A model generated the notes under the pieces. The model saw only the letters and a list, made by a program, of their open reading frames with translations, was not told the origin of the DNA and searched no databases. The translations under genes and the position numbers were made by a program. DNA of 64,000 bases from an uncultured Pelagibacteraceae bacterium. GTDB taxonomy: Bacteria; Pseudomonadota; Alphaproteobacteria; Pelagibacterales; Pelagibacteraceae. Shown in pieces: positions 28,020 through 38,366 of the stretch (positions are counted from its first letter, which is position 1; every line of letters starts with the position of its first letter). The stretch covers positions 1 to 64,000 of the forward strand of contig CACGWQ010000006.1 of the NCBI GenBank assembly GCA_902576815.1, read 5' to 3'.

Positions 28020-29393
28020 TTATAAAAAATAAGCTCCAACACCTAAGAAAGATACAAATCCAATTACATCTGTTATTGTTGTAACAAATACGCTAGAAGA
28101 AATTGCAGGGTCAATTTTCATTTTATTTAATGTTACAGGTACTAAAATACCAAAAAGACCAGCAACTATCATAGTTAAAACCATTGAAATTGAAATTATT
28201 AGGGAGAGCTGAATATCATTAAACCATAGTTGAACTATCAAAGAACTTATAATTGCAAAAATAACTCCATTTAAAACTCCAATATTAAATTCTTTTATAA
28301 TGTTATTCGTAAAATTATTTTTTGTTAAATCCTGTGTTGCTAAAGATCTTACTGTGACAGCTAATGTTTGCATGCCCGCGTTACCACCCATTGATGCTAC
28401 GATTGGCATTAAAAAAGCCAATACTACCATTTGCTCTATAGTAGCACCAAATAGACTAATGCAATAAGTTGCTAGAAAAGCAGTAAACAAGTTTAATAAC
28501 AACCAATTAAATCTTCTCTTAGTTTTTGTTATTACTCCATCAGTTATTTCTTCATCACCTACTCCAGCTAATCTAAGTGCGTCCTCTTCAGCTTCCTCTT
28601 TTAATACTGTTAGAACATCATCATAAGCTATCATCCCAACTAATTTGTCAGACTTATCCACTACAGCTGCAGAACTCAAATTATAATTTTCAAATAAATT
28701 ACCAACTTCCTCTCTATCCATATCAACTGGTATTAAAGTTTGAGACTCAGCCATTATAGACATCATTTTTGTGTCTCTTGGAGTTCTTAATACTCTTGAT
28801 GAAGGAACTGTGCCAATGGGTTTGAATTCTTGATCAACAATAAATATTTCTAGAAATTCTTCAGGAAGCTCTTTATTTTCTCTTAGATAGTCTATCGTTT
28901 GTCCTACAGACCAATTACTTGGTATAGCTGTAAATTCACGCTGCATTAATCTAGCAGCAGAGTCCTCTGGATAACTTAAGCTTTCAAGTAATGCAAATCG
29001 ATCTTTTGGAGGTAATGAACTAAGGATTGTATTTTTTTCTTTTTCATCAACATTTTCTAAAATCTTAATTGCATCATCTGACTCTAAATTTTTTAGTATG
29101 TTCACTATTGAATCAGATGATAAATAAGTAATCATCTCAGACTGAATTGATTCATTTAATTCAACAAAAACTTCAGGATCAACTTTGAAACTATTTAATT
29201 TTATTAAATTTTCTCTATCATTTTGACTTAAATGTTCAATTATGTCAGCAGCATCTGCTGGATGCATAGCATTGAACGAATTTGTAATAAATCCGGCATC
29301 ATTTGAGGCAATTTTATCTGTGACAACTTTGATAAATTCTTTGTTAAATTCAAAGTTAACTTTTTTATCTTTTATTTTTTTCACTATAGTCAT
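28020..29393 (-). CDS. mgtE: magnesium transporter MgtE
   Basis: MgtE is a Mg2+-gated Mg2+ channel in the inner membrane. The 457-residue protein has an N-terminal MgtE_N helical domain (HPADAADIIEHL), two CBS domains at about residues 130-260 (PRDTKMMSIMAES; VGMIAYDDVLTVL), and five C-terminal membrane helices with MGGNAGMQTLAVTVRSLA and the pore acid in TTITDVIGFV. All features point to a complete gene. It is transcribed away from lipB. Confidence 0.95.
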   Translation of the reverse strand: MTIVKKIKDKKVNFEFNKEFIKVVTDKIASNDAGFITNSFNAMHPADAADIIEHLSQNDRENLIKLNSFKVDPEVFVELNESIQSEMITYLSSDSIVNILKNLESDDAIKILENVDEKEKNTILSSLPPKDRFALLESLSYPEDSAARLMQREFTAIPSNWSVGQTIDYLRENKELPEEFLEIFIVDQEFKPIGTVPSSRVLRTPRDTKMMSIMAESQTLIPVDMDREEVGNLFENYNLSSAAVVDKSDKLVGMIAYDDVLTVLKEEAEEDALRLAGVGDEEITDGVITKTKRRFNWLLLNLFTAFLATYCISLFGATIEQMVVLAFLMPIVASMGGNAGMQTLAVTVRSLATQDLTKNNFTNNIIKEFNIGVLNGVIFAIISSLIVQLWFNDIQLSLIISISMVLTMIVAGLFGILVPVTLNKMKIDPAISSSVFVTTITDVIGFVSFLGVGAYFL

Positions 29394-29401
29394 AAAATTT
29401 A

Positions 29402-29431
29402 CCTATAATTTAGTTGGCACTATTAATACAA
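29402..29431 (-). promoter_or_regulatory. possible sigma70-type promoter for mgtE
   Basis: On the minus strand, TTGTAT (29426-29431) and TATAGG (29402-29407) are 18 bases apart, with the -10 nine bases upstream of the mgtE start. That would leave an almost leaderless mRNA. A modest match. Confidence 0.35.
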
Positions 29432-29454
29432 AATAAAAATAATACAAATTTATA

Positions 29455-30078
29455 ATGACAATAGAGATCAAAAAGTCAGCAAAACCAATAAAATATAAAT
29501 CAGCGATAGATACACTTGAAGATAGGTTGGAGCAAATCAAAGCAAATAAAAATAAAGAACTTATTTGGATACTTGAACACGAAGAGATTTATACTGGTGG
29601 AACAAGTTTTAGTGATAATGAGATTTTAGATAAATCTATAAACTTTATTAAAACTAATAGAGGTGGAAAAATAACATATCATGGTCCTGGTCAATTAGTT
29701 TTTTATTTTGTTATTGACTTAAACAAAAGAGGTAAGAACATAAAAAAAATTATAACTGCAATCGAAAAGACAATTATAGATACTTTAAAAAATTACAATA
29801 TAAAATGTTTTGCCGATAGAAAAAATATTGGTGTTTGGTATGAACACAAATCTGGTAAAATAGATAAAATTGCAGCAATAGGCATAAAAGTTAAAAAATG
29901 GATTGCTTATCACGGATTTGCATTAAATATCTCTAATGATCTTGATGTATATAGAAAGATAGTTCCTTGTGGAGTTAGAGATAGAGGAGTTTCAAATTTA
30001 AATAAGATAAAAAAACAAAATTATAAAAATATTGAGAATGATTTAATAAAAAATTTTTTATCATATATTAAAAATTAA
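29455..30078 (+). CDS. lipB: octanoyl-[acyl-carrier-protein]:protein octanoyltransferase
   Basis: LipB transfers octanoate from ACP to lipoyl domains of 2-oxoacid dehydrogenases and the glycine cleavage H protein. The 207-residue protein has [18 protein letters not shown], the catalytic Lys in KIAAIGIKV and the catalytic Cys in [13 protein letters not shown]. Size is normal. Its last 11 bases overlap the last bases of the opposing pseudouridine synthase gene. Confidence 0.95.
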   Translation: MTIEIKKSAKPIKYKSAIDTLEDRLEQIKANKNKELIWILEHEEIYTGGTSFSDNEILDKSINFIKTNRGGKITYHGPGQLVFYFVIDLNKRGKNIKKIITAIEKTIIDTLKNYNIKCFADRKNIGVWYEHKSGKIDKIAAIGIKVKKWIAYHGFALNISNDLDVYRKIVPCGVRDRGVSNLNKIKKQNYKNIENDLIKNFLSYIKN

Positions 30079-30976
30079 GTCTTTTAGTTTTTAACATATT
30101 TCTAAAATAATCTGGAGGGGTAGCTCTAAAAGTGTATTTTTTCTCATTAATTTTAAATTTTATTTCATAAGAATGTAACATTAGATTTTTATTATTTATT
30201 TTTGAGCTATTTGTTGAATTATATTTTTTGTCACCAATAATTGAACTTCCTAAATTAAATAATTGTTTTCTCAGCTGGTGTTTTCTTCCTGTAATTGGAT
30301 TTAGCTGAATGAAGGTCGCATTATTATTTTTATCTAAAATTTCATATTTTGTTTCAGCTTTTTCAACAATTTTTTTTTTATTTTCAAATCTTATCAAATC
30401 ATCTTTTATTACACCTTTATCGATTAAAATTAATTCTCCATTACATATTGCTAAATAGGTTTTATAAACCTTTCTTAATCTAAAAAGTGAAGTTAGCAGT
30501 TGAGCTGTTTCCCTATTCTTTGCAATTATAAAAACACCTGAAGTATCCTTATCTAATCTATGAACAGAATAAGGTTTCTCATCTCTAAATAAATTACTTT
30601 TTGCAAATATATCAATTATATTCTTTTTAGATTTTGTGCCACCCTGAACTGAAATTCCTGATTGTTTATTTAGAACAACAAAATTGTCATTATTCTCAAT
30701 AATTAAATCTTCATTTTCTTTTATAATTTCATTACTAGGATTGTATTTTTTTTTGAGTTGCTCAATTTTTTCCTCAAAATTTAAATTATAAATATTAAGT
30801 TTATCACCAGTTTTAACTTTTTGAGAGCTTTTAACTTTTTTTTGATTTAATTTTAATTTTCCATTTCTTAAATTCTTTTCAATTAGTCCTTGAGGAATTT
30901 TTCCTAAATGATTTCGAATAAACCTATCAATACGCATACCATTAAAGGATTTATCTACATTAATTGATTTTTTCAT
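30068..30976 (-). CDS. RluA-family large-subunit pseudouridine synthase
   Basis: The 302-residue protein has an N-terminal S4 RNA-binding domain ([19 protein letters not shown], then [13 protein letters not shown]) and the pseudouridine synthase domain with the catalytic Asp in [16 protein letters not shown], plus [12 protein letters not shown]. Domain order matches RluC and RluD of 23S rRNA. RluC is the likelier reading, but the two are not separable by eye. It lies directly downstream of rplQ on the same strand with a 72-base gap that holds no convincing terminator, so read-through from the ribosomal genes is possible. Confidence 0.88.
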   Translation of the reverse strand: MKKSINVDKSFNGMRIDRFIRNHLGKIPQGLIEKNLRNGKLKLNQKKVKSSQKVKTGDKLNIYNLNFEEKIEQLKKKYNPSNEIIKENEDLIIENNDNFVVLNKQSGISVQGGTKSKKNIIDIFAKSNLFRDEKPYSVHRLDKDTSGVFIIAKNRETAQLLTSLFRLRKVYKTYLAICNGELILIDKGVIKDDLIRFENKKKIVEKAETKYEILDKNNNATFIQLNPITGRKHQLRKQLFNLGSSIIGDKKYNSTNSSKINNKNLMLHSYEIKFKINEKKYTFRATPPDYFRNMLKTKRLNF

Positions 30977-31048
30977 TTTTTATTTCATTAATTTAAAATA
31001 TTAGATAATTGTTTTACAACATCAATTAAATAAAGTATGAATTTAAGA

Positions 31049-31492
31049 TTAAGCTGTAGCTTGCTTTTTGTCTTCTACTTTTGGTGTGTCTTTATTAGGA
31101 CTCTTTTTCTTTTTATCAACTCTTTTTGCTTCAACATCCCTATCTACAAACTCAATTACTGCCATTGGTGCATTATCACCATATCTAAATCCAGCTTTGA
31201 TAATTCTTGTATATCCACCTTTTCTATTTTCATATCTTTTAGAAAGAGTTTTTTTAACTTTATTTGTAGATTTAATGTCTTGCAACTTTGAGATTAAAGT
31301 TTTTGTATTAGATAATGTATCTTTCTTACCTAATGTAATTATTTTGTCTGCTTGAGGCTTTAAAACTTTTGCTTTTGGTAATGTAGTTGTAATTTGCTCA
31401 TACTTTATTAATGAATTAAGCATGTTTTTAATTAGTGCTTTTCTATGCTCTGAGGTTCTATTGAGCTTTTTATAGCCCATTTTATGTCTCAT
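31049..31492 (-). CDS. rplQ: 50S ribosomal protein L17
   Basis: L17 sits near the exit-tunnel side of the large subunit. The 147-residue protein starts [20 protein letters not shown], the family hallmark. The conserved part ends near residue 118, after which a Lys-rich acidic/basic tail extends it; such tails are common in alphaproteobacteria. It is the last gene of the alpha operon, sharing a base with the rpoA stop. Confidence 0.98.
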   Translation of the reverse strand: MRHKMGYKKLNRTSEHRKALIKNMLNSLIKYEQITTTLPKAKVLKPQADKIITLGKKDTLSNTKTLISKLQDIKSTNKVKKTLSKRYENRKGGYTRIIKAGFRYGDNAPMAVIEFVDRDVEAKRVDKKKKSPNKDTPKVEDKKQATA

Positions 31493-32520
31493 TAGATTGC
31501 TTCCTCTAGTTTTTTTGATAGTTCTGCAATATTATCTGGTGGCCAGTTTGGTATTTCCATACCAAGATATAATGACATTCCAGTTAACACTTCTTTAATC
31601 TCATTTAAAGATTTTCTACCAAAATTAGGTGTTCTTAACATTTCTCCTTCAGATTTTTGCACTAAATCTCCTATATAAATAATATTATCATTCTTCAAAC
31701 AATTCATGGATCTAACTGAGAGTTCTAATTCATCTACTTTTCTTAACAAGTTTTTATTAAATTCTGGTTCAGCAGGCTGTTCACGGATTACCACTTCTTG
31801 TGGCTCGTCAAAATTTACAAACATTCCAAGTTGATCTTGAAAAATCCTTGCTGAGTATGCAACTGCATCTTCAGCAGAAATTGAGCCGTTTGTCTCTACT
31901 TCCATTGTTAATTTATCATAATCTAAAGCTTTTCCCTCTCTAGCAGTACTTACTGAATATGATACTTTTTTTACCGGGCTAAATAGTGAATCAATTGGTA
32001 TTAGACCAAGCGGTGGTTCTTCAGGCTTATTTAGATCTGCTGAAACATAACCTTTACCTGTGCCAACTGTCATTTCCATATGAAAATGTGTATTTTCATC
32101 AAGATTGCAAATTACAAGGTCCGGATTTAAAATTTCAATATCACCATCATTTGAAATATTTGAAGCTTTTATTTCACCTGGGCCTTTGGCATCTAATATC
32201 AATTTTTTCTGACCTTCAGAATTACTTTTTAATGCCAATGATTTAATATTCAACACTATATCAGTTACATCTTCTCTTACACCTTTTATAGATGTGAATT
32301 CGTGCAAAACACCATCTATTTGTACAGCAGTTACTGCAGTACCTCTTATTGAGGACAAAAGAATTCTTCTTAATGAATTACCTAATGTAAGGCCATAACC
32401 TTTTTCGAGTGGTTCAGCAATTATTTTAGCGTATGATTTATCATCACTTAATTTCACATCTAATTTAGTCGGTTTAATTAAGGATTTCCAATTTTTTGTG
32501 TTTACTTCGGTTTGCTCCAT
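31492..32520 (-). CDS. rpoA: DNA-directed RNA polymerase subunit alpha
   Basis: The alpha subunit dimerises to start RNA polymerase assembly and contacts UP elements and activators through its C-terminal domain. The 342-residue protein has [17 protein letters not shown] in the N-terminal domain and [12 protein letters not shown] plus [16 protein letters not shown] in the C-terminal domain, where the DNA-contacting Arg is retained. Directly follows rpsK with no gap. Confidence 0.98.
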   Translation of the reverse strand: MEQTEVNTKNWKSLIKPTKLDVKLSDDKSYAKIIAEPLEKGYGLTLGNSLRRILLSSIRGTAVTAVQIDGVLHEFTSIKGVREDVTDIVLNIKSLALKSNSEGQKKLILDAKGPGEIKASNISNDGDIEILNPDLVICNLDENTHFHMEMTVGTGKGYVSADLNKPEEPPLGLIPIDSLFSPVKKVSYSVSTAREGKALDYDKLTMEVETNGSISAEDAVAYSARIFQDQLGMFVNFDEPQEVVIREQPAEPEFNKNLLRKVDELELSVRSMNCLKNDNIIYIGDLVQKSEGEMLRTPNFGRKSLNEIKEVLTGMSLYLGMEIPNWPPDNIAELSKKLEEAI

Positions 32521-32964
32521 TTAAACTCTCCTTTTTTTTGGTGGTCGCGTTCCATTATGTGGCATTGGCGTAGTATCTTTGATTGATATAATCTTAAAAC
32601 CCCGAGCCTGTAATGCTCTCAAAGCTGTTTCTCTACCTGACCCAGGTCCTTTTACTTCTACAGATAAAACTTTCATACCAGATTCTAAGGCTTTCGCAGC
32701 AGCTGCATCAGCAGCAACTTGTGCAGCATATGGTGTGGATTTTCTTGATCCTTTAAAACCTTTTTGTCCAGCTGAAGCCCAAGAAATTACGTTACCATTT
32801 GTATCTGCGATTGAAACTATAGTATTATTAAATGTAGATTGAACATAAGCAATTCCATTTAAAATATTTTTTTTTCTTCCCTTTTTTTTTGAATAAGAGC
32901 TTTTTTTTGTTTTTGTTTCTTGAGATTTTGTTAAATTTTTACTGTCTGATGTTTCTTTCTTCAT
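32521..32964 (-). CDS. rpsK: 30S ribosomal protein S11
   Basis: S11 forms part of the platform of the small subunit. The 147 residues include the core ([32 protein letters not shown]) and the C-terminal [15 protein letters not shown]. An N-terminal Lys/Ser-rich extension of about 30 residues makes it longer than the usual 129. It lies three bases after rpsM. Confidence 0.98.
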   Translation of the reverse strand: MKKETSDSKNLTKSQETKTKKSSYSKKKGRKKNILNGIAYVQSTFNNTIVSIADTNGNVISWASAGQKGFKGSRKSTPYAAQVAADAAAAKALESGMKVLSVEVKGPGSGRETALRALQARGFKIISIKDTTPMPHNGTRPPKKRRV

Positions 32965-32967
32965 AAA

Positions 32968-33351
32968 TTATTTCTTCAGAGGAGTTAATTTTTTTCCAGC
33001 TATTGCAATTGCTTTTCCTTTTCTTGTTCTTGCATTACATCGTGTTCTTTGACCTCTAACAGGTAATTTTTTTCTATGCCTTGAACCTCTATAACTAGCA
33101 AGATCAATTAATCTTTTTATACTTAATGAGTTTTCTCGTCTTAAATCTCCTTCCACAGTAAATTTTTGATCAATAAACTCTCTAATTTTTAATATTTGAT
33201 CATCAGTTAATTCGTTTACTCTTTTTGAATTAGGTATATTGAGAGAGTTACAAATTTCTTTTGAAAATTTGTTTCCGATACCATATATATAGGTTAGTCC
33301 AACATGAACTAATTTGTTTTGTGGAATGTTTACACCTGCAATACGAGCCAT
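32968..33351 (-). CDS. rpsM: 30S ribosomal protein S13
   Basis: S13 is in the head of the small subunit, contacting the P-site tRNA and S19. The 127-residue protein has [20 protein letters not shown] at the start and the basic [16 protein letters not shown] near the end. It is first of rpsM-rpsK-rpoA-rplQ, separated from adk by 54 bases that contain a good promoter-like sequence. Confidence 0.98.
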   Translation of the reverse strand: MARIAGVNIPQNKLVHVGLTYIYGIGNKFSKEICNSLNIPNSKRVNELTDDQILKIREFIDQKFTVEGDLRRENSLSIKRLIDLASYRGSRHRKKLPVRGQRTRCNARTRKGKAIAIAGKKLTPLKK

Positions 33352-33373
33352 AATTTTGTGATAAATTGTGCCT

Positions 33374-33401
33374 TTTATATAAGAAGATAAATCAAAGTCA
33401 A
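33374..33401 (-). promoter_or_regulatory. promoter-like sequence for the alpha operon (rpsM-rpsK-rpoA-rplQ)
   Basis: On the minus strand TTGACT (33396-33401) is followed after 16 bases by TATAAA (33374-33379). It begins right after the adk stop codon and would start transcription about 15 bases before the rpsM ATG. This lets the alpha operon be made independently of the long upstream chain. Confidence 0.55.
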
Positions 33402-33405
33402 TGTC

Positions 33406-33969
33406 TTAAACATTCAGAAAAGTGTCTATTTTCCTCGTTATTTGGTCAATTTCTAATGTTCCATCAATCTCATAAAAGTTTGAGTTTTTAGAATAGAAAT
33501 CTAGCACAGGTTTTGTTGTCTCCATATAAGTGTCGTATCTCTTCAAAAGAGTATTAAGATCATCATCAGATCTATTTTCTTGAGTTTTTCTTTTTTGTAC
33601 TCTTTTTAGAATTATATTTTTATTTACATTTAAAAAAAAAATCAGATTTATTTTTTGGTTTGTGCTATTTAATAAAGAATCTAAATTATTTGCTTGGGCA
33701 ATTGATCTTGGGTATCCATCGAAGATTAGTTTATTTTTTTTTTGAGGGTCAAAAACTATTTTTTTAATTAATTGATTAACTATATCATCACTTACAAATT
33801 TGCCATCATTCATATTGTTTATAATTTTTTTTCCTATTTCAGATTTTTTTTTTATTTCTTCTCTAAGTATATCGCCAGTAGATACTTGAAATAAATTTAA
33901 TTTTTTTACTAAGTGCTTTGCTTGAGTACCTTTACCGGCGCCCGGAGGACCAAATAAAATAATATTCAC
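33406..33969 (-). CDS. adk: adenylate kinase, short form
   Basis: Adk interconverts ATP+AMP and 2 ADP. The 187-residue protein has the P-loop GPPGAGKGTQAKHL, TGDILREE, FDGYPRSIAQA and RSDDDLNTLLKRY. The LID insertion with its zinc cysteines, found in E. coli-type long Adk (214 residues), is absent, as in other alphaproteobacteria. It sits between secY (no gap) and rpsM, a placement seen widely in bacterial spc-alpha clusters. Confidence 0.97.
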   Translation of the reverse strand: MNIILFGPPGAGKGTQAKHLVKKLNLFQVSTGDILREEIKKKSEIGKKIINNMNDGKFVSDDIVNQLIKKIVFDPQKKNKLIFDGYPRSIAQANNLDSLLNSTNQKINLIFFLNVNKNIILKRVQKRKTQENRSDDDLNTLLKRYDTYMETTKPVLDFYSKNSNFYEIDGTLEIDQITRKIDTFLNV

Positions 33970-35250
33970 TTATCTACCAAATTTTGATTTTTTTATAAGT
34001 TGCTCGTATTGTGAGCTCATCATTCTAGTCTGTACTTGAGTAACAGTATCAATCGCAACAACAACAACAATTAATACTGATGCACCACCTAAATAAAAAG
34101 GAATAGGATAATTTGCAATTAGAAATTCAGGCATCAAACAAACTAGAGTTAAATATAATGCTCCTATAGTTGTTAACCGTGTTAATATAGTATCTATGTA
34201 TGCAGCAGTAGACTCACCTGGTCTAATTCCTGGAATAAAACCTCCATATTTTCTCAAATTGTCAGCAGTTTCTGTTGGATTAAAAGTAATTGAGGTATAG
34301 AAAAAGGTGAAAAAAATAATACCCGAAGCATATAGTAACATATATAAAGGCTGACCTTGAGAAAAATAAGATGAAATATTCAAAAAAGTTTCATTTGAAG
34401 AAATATTAAAATTTGAAAATGTTACTGGAAGTAATAAAAGCGCTGAAGCAAATATAGCTGGTATAACTCCAGCTGAATTTATTTTTAGAGGTAAATGTGA
34501 TGAATCTCCTCCATACATCTTATTTCCCATTTGTCTTTTAGGATAGTTTATTAAAATTTTCCTTAGTGCTCTTTCCATAAATACAATAAACATTATGGTT
34601 AACACTAATAAAACAAATATTCCTATAATCATTACAGTGGAAATTGCTCCTGTTCTTCCTAACTCAAATGTAGTTACTAAAGCTCTAGGAATTTCTGCAA
34701 CTATTCCTGAAAATATTATTAGTGAAATACCATTTCCTATTCCTCTTTGAGTGATTTGTTCTCCAAGCCACATTAAAAATATAGTTCCTGCAACGATTGT
34801 TGTTACTGTTGATATTTTAAAAAAAATTCCTGGATTTAATACTAAATCTGCAGATGACTCGAGGCCAACAGCTAAACCATAACCTTGGACTGTTGCTAAT
34901 AGAACTGTTCCATATCTGGTTATTTGGGTAATTTTCTGTCTACCAATTTCACCTTGTGCTTTTAAATTTTTAAAATAGTCAGAAACTCCAGTTAGTAATT
35001 GCACTATAATAGATGATGAAATATATGGCATTATACCTAATGCAAATATTGCCATTCTACTCACTGCACCTCCTGCAAAAACATTAAACATACCTAAAAG
35101 ACCCTTTTGATTTCCCTGCATCATAATTTGAAGTTGTTCAGGATCTATTCCTGGTAAAGGTATAAATGTACCCAATCGATATATTGAGAGTAATAAAATT
35201 GTAAAGATTATTCTATTTCTTAAATCATTGGTTTGAGACGATGAACTCAT
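33970..35250 (-). CDS. secY: preprotein translocase subunit SecY
   Basis: SecY forms the protein-conducting channel of the inner membrane with SecE (also in this window) and SecG. The 426-residue protein has about ten membrane helices, FIPLPGIDPEQL after helix 1, the cytoplasmic loop QMGNKMYGG, and GFIPGIRPGESTAAYID. Length is a little below the alphaproteobacterial average of about 440. It follows rplO by ten bases. Confidence 0.97.
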   Translation of the reverse strand: MSSSSQTNDLRNRIIFTILLLSIYRLGTFIPLPGIDPEQLQIMMQGNQKGLLGMFNVFAGGAVSRMAIFALGIMPYISSSIIVQLLTGVSDYFKNLKAQGEIGRQKITQITRYGTVLLATVQGYGLAVGLESSADLVLNPGIFFKISTVTTIVAGTIFLMWLGEQITQRGIGNGISLIIFSGIVAEIPRALVTTFELGRTGAISTVMIIGIFVLLVLTIMFIVFMERALRKILINYPKRQMGNKMYGGDSSHLPLKINSAGVIPAIFASALLLLPVTFSNFNISSNETFLNISSYFSQGQPLYMLLYASGIIFFTFFYTSITFNPTETADNLRKYGGFIPGIRPGESTAAYIDTILTRLTTIGALYLTLVCLMPEFLIANYPIPFYLGGASVLIVVVVAIDTVTQVQTRMMSSQYEQLIKKSKFGR

Positions 35251-35260
35251 ATTTAATAAT

Positions 35261-35710
35261 TTATTTATTTAATATTAATTTACCGCCCAACTTCTCTATT
35301 TTAGATTTTGCAGTATTAGATATATAATCAGTGTTCACATCAATTTTTGACTTAAGTTCGCCATTCCCAAGTATTTTGAATTTTTTAATTGAGTTACTAA
35401 TGACTTTAGCTTTTTTTAAAATATTTAGTGTTATTGTTTCATTTATATCTATTTTATCTTTCTCAATAAGTTTTTGGATATTATCTAAATTTATTGTTAC
35501 AATCTTATTTTTTCTTATTGAATTAAAGCCTCTTTTAGGTAAACGCCTAAACAAAGGCATTTGTCCTCCTTCAAAGCTTTTTATAGCAACACCAGATCTG
35601 GATTTTTGTCCTTTTACACCTCTTCCAGATGTTTTTCCTTTTCCTGAACCGATGCCACGACCAACTCTTAATTTTTTCTTTTTAACTGATGAGAGTTTAT
35701 TCAAATTCAT
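35261..35710 (-). CDS. rplO: 50S ribosomal protein L15
   Basis: L15 helps late assembly of the large subunit. From the ATG at 35710 the protein is 149 residues, with [19 protein letters not shown] (glycine-rich RNA-binding start) and [17 protein letters not shown]. The ORF track used an upstream TTG overlapping rpsE. The chosen ATG begins one base after the rpsE stop. The gene for L30 (rpmD), normally between rpsE and rplO, is not there. Confidence 0.97.
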   Translation of the reverse strand: MNLNKLSSVKKKKLRVGRGIGSGKGKTSGRGVKGQKSRSGVAIKSFEGGQMPLFRRLPKRGFNSIRKNKIVTINLDNIQKLIEKDKIDINETITLNILKKAKVISNSIKKFKILGNGELKSKIDVNTDYISNTAKSKIEKLGGKLILNK

Positions 35711-35711
35711 T

Positions 35712-36212
35712 TTAACCCCTTTTTTCAATAATTTCTGAAATTTTTTTATTTCTTATGGTTGATATATGTTTTGGAGAATTTTGTTTAGACAAAGCTTTCA
35801 TGCAAGCTCTTATAACATTATGAGGATTTGCCGTTCCAAGTGATTTTGCGACTATGTCTTTAATACCTAGTACTTCACACACAGCTCTCACAGGTCCTCC
35901 CGCAATAATTCCAGTTCCCTTTGGTGCAGCTCTTAATTTGATTTTTCCTGCCCCATCTTTTCCAAATATATCGTGATGTATTGTTCTTCCTTCTCTTAGA
36001 GGAATATGTTTTAAATTTCTTTTTGCTAGTTCATTGGCTTTTTTAATAGCATCAGGTACTTGTTTAGCTTTAGCATGAGCTACTCCAATTTTACCATTTT
36101 GATTTCCAACAACAACTAAAGCCGAAAAACCAAATCTTCTTCCACCTTTTACAACTTTTGTAATTCTATTTATATGAACTAATTTTTCAACAAATTCAGA
36201 GTTTTTATCCAT
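35712..36212 (-). CDS. rpsE: 30S ribosomal protein S5
   Basis: S5 lies at the mRNA entry channel and affects decoding accuracy. The 166-residue protein has the S5 double-stranded-RNA-binding fold start ([17 protein letters not shown]), [14 protein letters not shown] and [19 protein letters not shown]. The stop overlaps nothing, but only one base separates it from rplO. Its ATG shares a base with the rplR stop. Confidence 0.98.
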   Translation of the reverse strand: MDKNSEFVEKLVHINRITKVVKGGRRFGFSALVVVGNQNGKIGVAHAKAKQVPDAIKKANELAKRNLKHIPLREGRTIHHDIFGKDGAGKIKLRAAPKGTGIIAGGPVRAVCEVLGIKDIVAKSLGTANPHNVIRACMKALSKQNSPKHISTIRNKKISEIIEKRG

Positions 36213-36565
36213 TAAAATTCAAGTCCTTTTTTTCTGAGAGTTTCTGCAAAAATTTTAACTCTCCCATGATATTTGTATACTCCTCTATCAAAATATATTT
36301 TTTTTATATTTTTATCTTGAGCTTTTTTTGCTAATAGCTCAGCCACCATAAGTGACATCTCAGTTTTGTTTTTCTTATCCTGTTTAAATTCTTTACTCAT
36401 TGATGAAGCTGAAACTAAAGTAATATTTTGACTATCATCAATAATTTGGGCACTAATATTTTTCGAAGACCTAGAAACACTAAGTCTATATCTATCCTTA
36501 GGAGAATTTTTTTTTAATTTATTTCTAATTCTATATTTTTTCTTAATTTCTGGATTTAGTTTCAT
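36212..36565 (-). CDS. rplR: 50S ribosomal protein L18
   Basis: L18 binds 5S rRNA with L5 and L25. The 117-residue protein has [18 protein letters not shown] and the conserved ending [21 protein letters not shown], here slightly split. It is fused by single-base overlaps to rplF upstream and rpsE downstream. Confidence 0.97.
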   Translation of the reverse strand: MKLNPEIKKKYRIRNKLKKNSPKDRYRLSVSRSSKNISAQIIDDSQNITLVSASSMSKEFKQDKKNKTEMSLMVAELLAKKAQDKNIKKIYFDRGVYKYHGRVKIFAETLRKKGLEF

Positions 36566-37104
36566 TATTTTTTCTTTCCTTCTTTTCTTAAGATGTATTG
36601 TCCTTGCTCCCTGATACCTTTTCCCTTATAAGGCTCTGGTGGTCTCAAACTTTTAATTTGTGCAGCAATCATACCAACCTGTTGCTTATCTGCACCCGAA
36701 ATCTTAATAATAGTCTGTTTTTCAACTAAGATTTTTATTCCTTCTGGGATATCAAAATTAATATCATGACTAAAACCTAATTGTAAATTTAATTGCTTGC
36801 CTTTTATTGAAGATCTAAAACCTACACCAGAAAGTTCTAGGATTTTTTCATATCCTTTACTTGTACCAATTATTGCATTATTTAATAAGCTTCTATTCAT
36901 ACCCCAAAGTCTTTTTGATACTTGGTCAATTTTTTTTGGTTTAATTGACAAATCTTTTCCCTCATTAATTTTTACATCAAACATTTCTAAGTCAAGATTT
37001 ATTGACTTTTTACCTAATGGACCTTCAATATTTATATTGCTTCCTGATAATAAAACTTTAACTTTTTCAGGAATTTGTATGTTAATTTTTCCTATTTTTG
37101 ACAT
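36565..37104 (-). CDS. rplF: 50S ribosomal protein L6
   Basis: L6 sits near the factor-binding site of the large subunit. The 179-residue protein has its two repeated domains, with [14 protein letters not shown] at about residue 90 and the C-terminal signature [17 protein letters not shown]. Single-base overlaps tie it to rpsH and rplR. Confidence 0.98.
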   Translation of the reverse strand: MSKIGKINIQIPEKVKVLLSGSNINIEGPLGKKSINLDLEMFDVKINEGKDLSIKPKKIDQVSKRLWGMNRSLLNNAIIGTSKGYEKILELSGVGFRSSIKGKQLNLQLGFSHDINFDIPEGIKILVEKQTIIKISGADKQQVGMIAAQIKSLRPPEPYKGKGIREQGQYILRKEGKKK

Positions 37105-37496
37105 TAAAACACCTTACAAATAATTTCCCCACCAACTTTTTGTTTTCTTGCATCTATATCTGTCATAACACCCCTAGGTGTAGATACAATTGCAATACCA
37201 AGACCATTATTAATTTTATTTAAACTCTGGGCGCTAGAAAAAATTCTTCTACCTGGTTTGGATACTCTTTCAATGGTACTTATGACCGGATTCCCTGAAT
37301 TATATTTTAGATCAATTATTAAAGTTGGTTTTGTTTCATTTTCAACTTTGTAACCGATTATGTAACCTTCATTTTTTAAAACTTCAGCAATTTTAGTTTT
37401 AAAACTTGATGAAGGTAACTCTACTTTTTTATGATTTCTCATTTGAGAATTTTTAATTCTTGCTAACATATCTCCAATTGGATCACTTAAACTCAT
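37104..37496 (-). CDS. rpsH: 30S ribosomal protein S8
   Basis: S8 binds the central domain of 16S rRNA and, in E. coli, represses the spc operon by binding its own mRNA near rplE. The 130-residue protein starts SDPIGDMLARIKN and ends VGGEIICKVF, both standard. There is no attempt here to locate an S8 target in rplE. It is ten bases after rpsN. Confidence 0.98.
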   Translation of the reverse strand: MSLSDPIGDMLARIKNSQMRNHKKVELPSSSFKTKIAEVLKNEGYIIGYKVENETKPTLIIDLKYNSGNPVISTIERVSKPGRRIFSSAQSLNKINNGLGIAIVSTPRGVMTDIDARKQKVGGEIICKVF

Positions 37497-37506
37497 ATTT
37501 TCCTTT

Positions 37507-37812
37507 CTACCAACTTGATTTTACCATACCTGGAATTTTTCCTTCAAGACCAAGCTGTCTTAAAGCAATTCTTGAAATTTTTAATTTTCTGTAGACGCCA
37601 TGAGGTCTACCAGTGATTTGACATCTATTCATAATTCGATTTTTTGCTGAATTTCTAGGAAGTTTTGATAATTTTTGTTGTGCCTTAAATCTTTCTTCTA
37701 AAGATAATTTTTTATCCATAACGATTTTTTTTAACTTTTTTCTTTTTTCACTAAATTTTTCTGACATTTTAATTCGTTTATTGTTTTTATTTATTGCACT
37801 TAATTTAGCCAT
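37507..37812 (-). CDS. rpsN: 30S ribosomal protein S14, zinc-independent long form
   Basis: S14 lies in the head of the small subunit. The 101-residue protein has [20 protein letters not shown] and ends [14 protein letters not shown]. Only one Cys is present in the region that holds CxxC pairs in zinc-binding S14, so this is the long, zinc-independent type. It shares a base with rplE. Confidence 0.97.
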   Translation of the reverse strand: MAKLSAINKNNKRIKMSEKFSEKRKKLKKIVMDKKLSLEERFKAQQKLSKLPRNSAKNRIMNRCQITGRPHGVYRKLKISRIALRQLGLEGKIPGMVKSSW

Positions 37813-38366
37813 TAATTGCTCCTTTTTTCTTTAAATGGAAAATTTAATTGTTTTAGTAATTCAAAGCTATGTTCTTTCTTTTGTGATTTTATAGAAATTG
37901 TAATATCAATACCTCTTATTTTATCTACTTTATCAAAGTTCACTTCGGGGAAAACTATATGCTCTTTTATTCCAAAAGAATAATTTCCAAATTTATCAAA
38001 TCCATCAGGGTTGAGACCTCTAAAATCTTTTATTCTAGGTAGAGCAATATTTACTAATCTGTCTATAAATTCATACATCATATTTTTTCTTAAAGTAACT
38101 TTTATTCCAGCGGTTGTATTTTTTCTTGTTTTGAAATTAGCTATAGATTTTTTAAATTTAGTAATTACAGGTTTTTGTCCAGCAATATTAGACATATCAT
38201 CCATACATGATTTGAGGATCTTATCGTTATTTCCATCTAGTCCTAATCCCATATTCAATACAACTTTATAAATATATGGACCCATATATAAATTTTTGTA
38301 TCCAAATTTTTCTTTTAAATTTGGTTGGATTTGATTTTTTATAATATCTTTCAATCTTGGTTGCAT
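37812..38366 (-). CDS. rplE: 50S ribosomal protein L5
   Basis: L5 binds 5S rRNA and contacts the P-site tRNA elbow. The 184-residue protein has [10 protein letters not shown] near the start, [18 protein letters not shown] and a conserved ending with [17 protein letters not shown]. Linked by single-base overlaps to rplX and rpsN. Confidence 0.98.
   Translation of the reverse strand: MQPRLKDIIKNQIQPNLKEKFGYKNLYMGPYIYKVVLNMGLGLDGNNDKILKSCMDDMSNIAGQKPVITKFKKSIANFKTRKNTTAGIKVTLRKNMMYEFIDRLVNIALPRIKDFRGLNPDGFDKFGNYSFGIKEHIVFPEVNFDKVDKIRGIDITISIKSQKKEHSFELLKQLNFPFKEKRSN

Noticed and set aside
30977-31048. Terminator between rplQ and the pseudouridine synthase gene
   Set aside because: Only short AT pairings (such as TTGT/ACAA) without a following U-run; no better than background.
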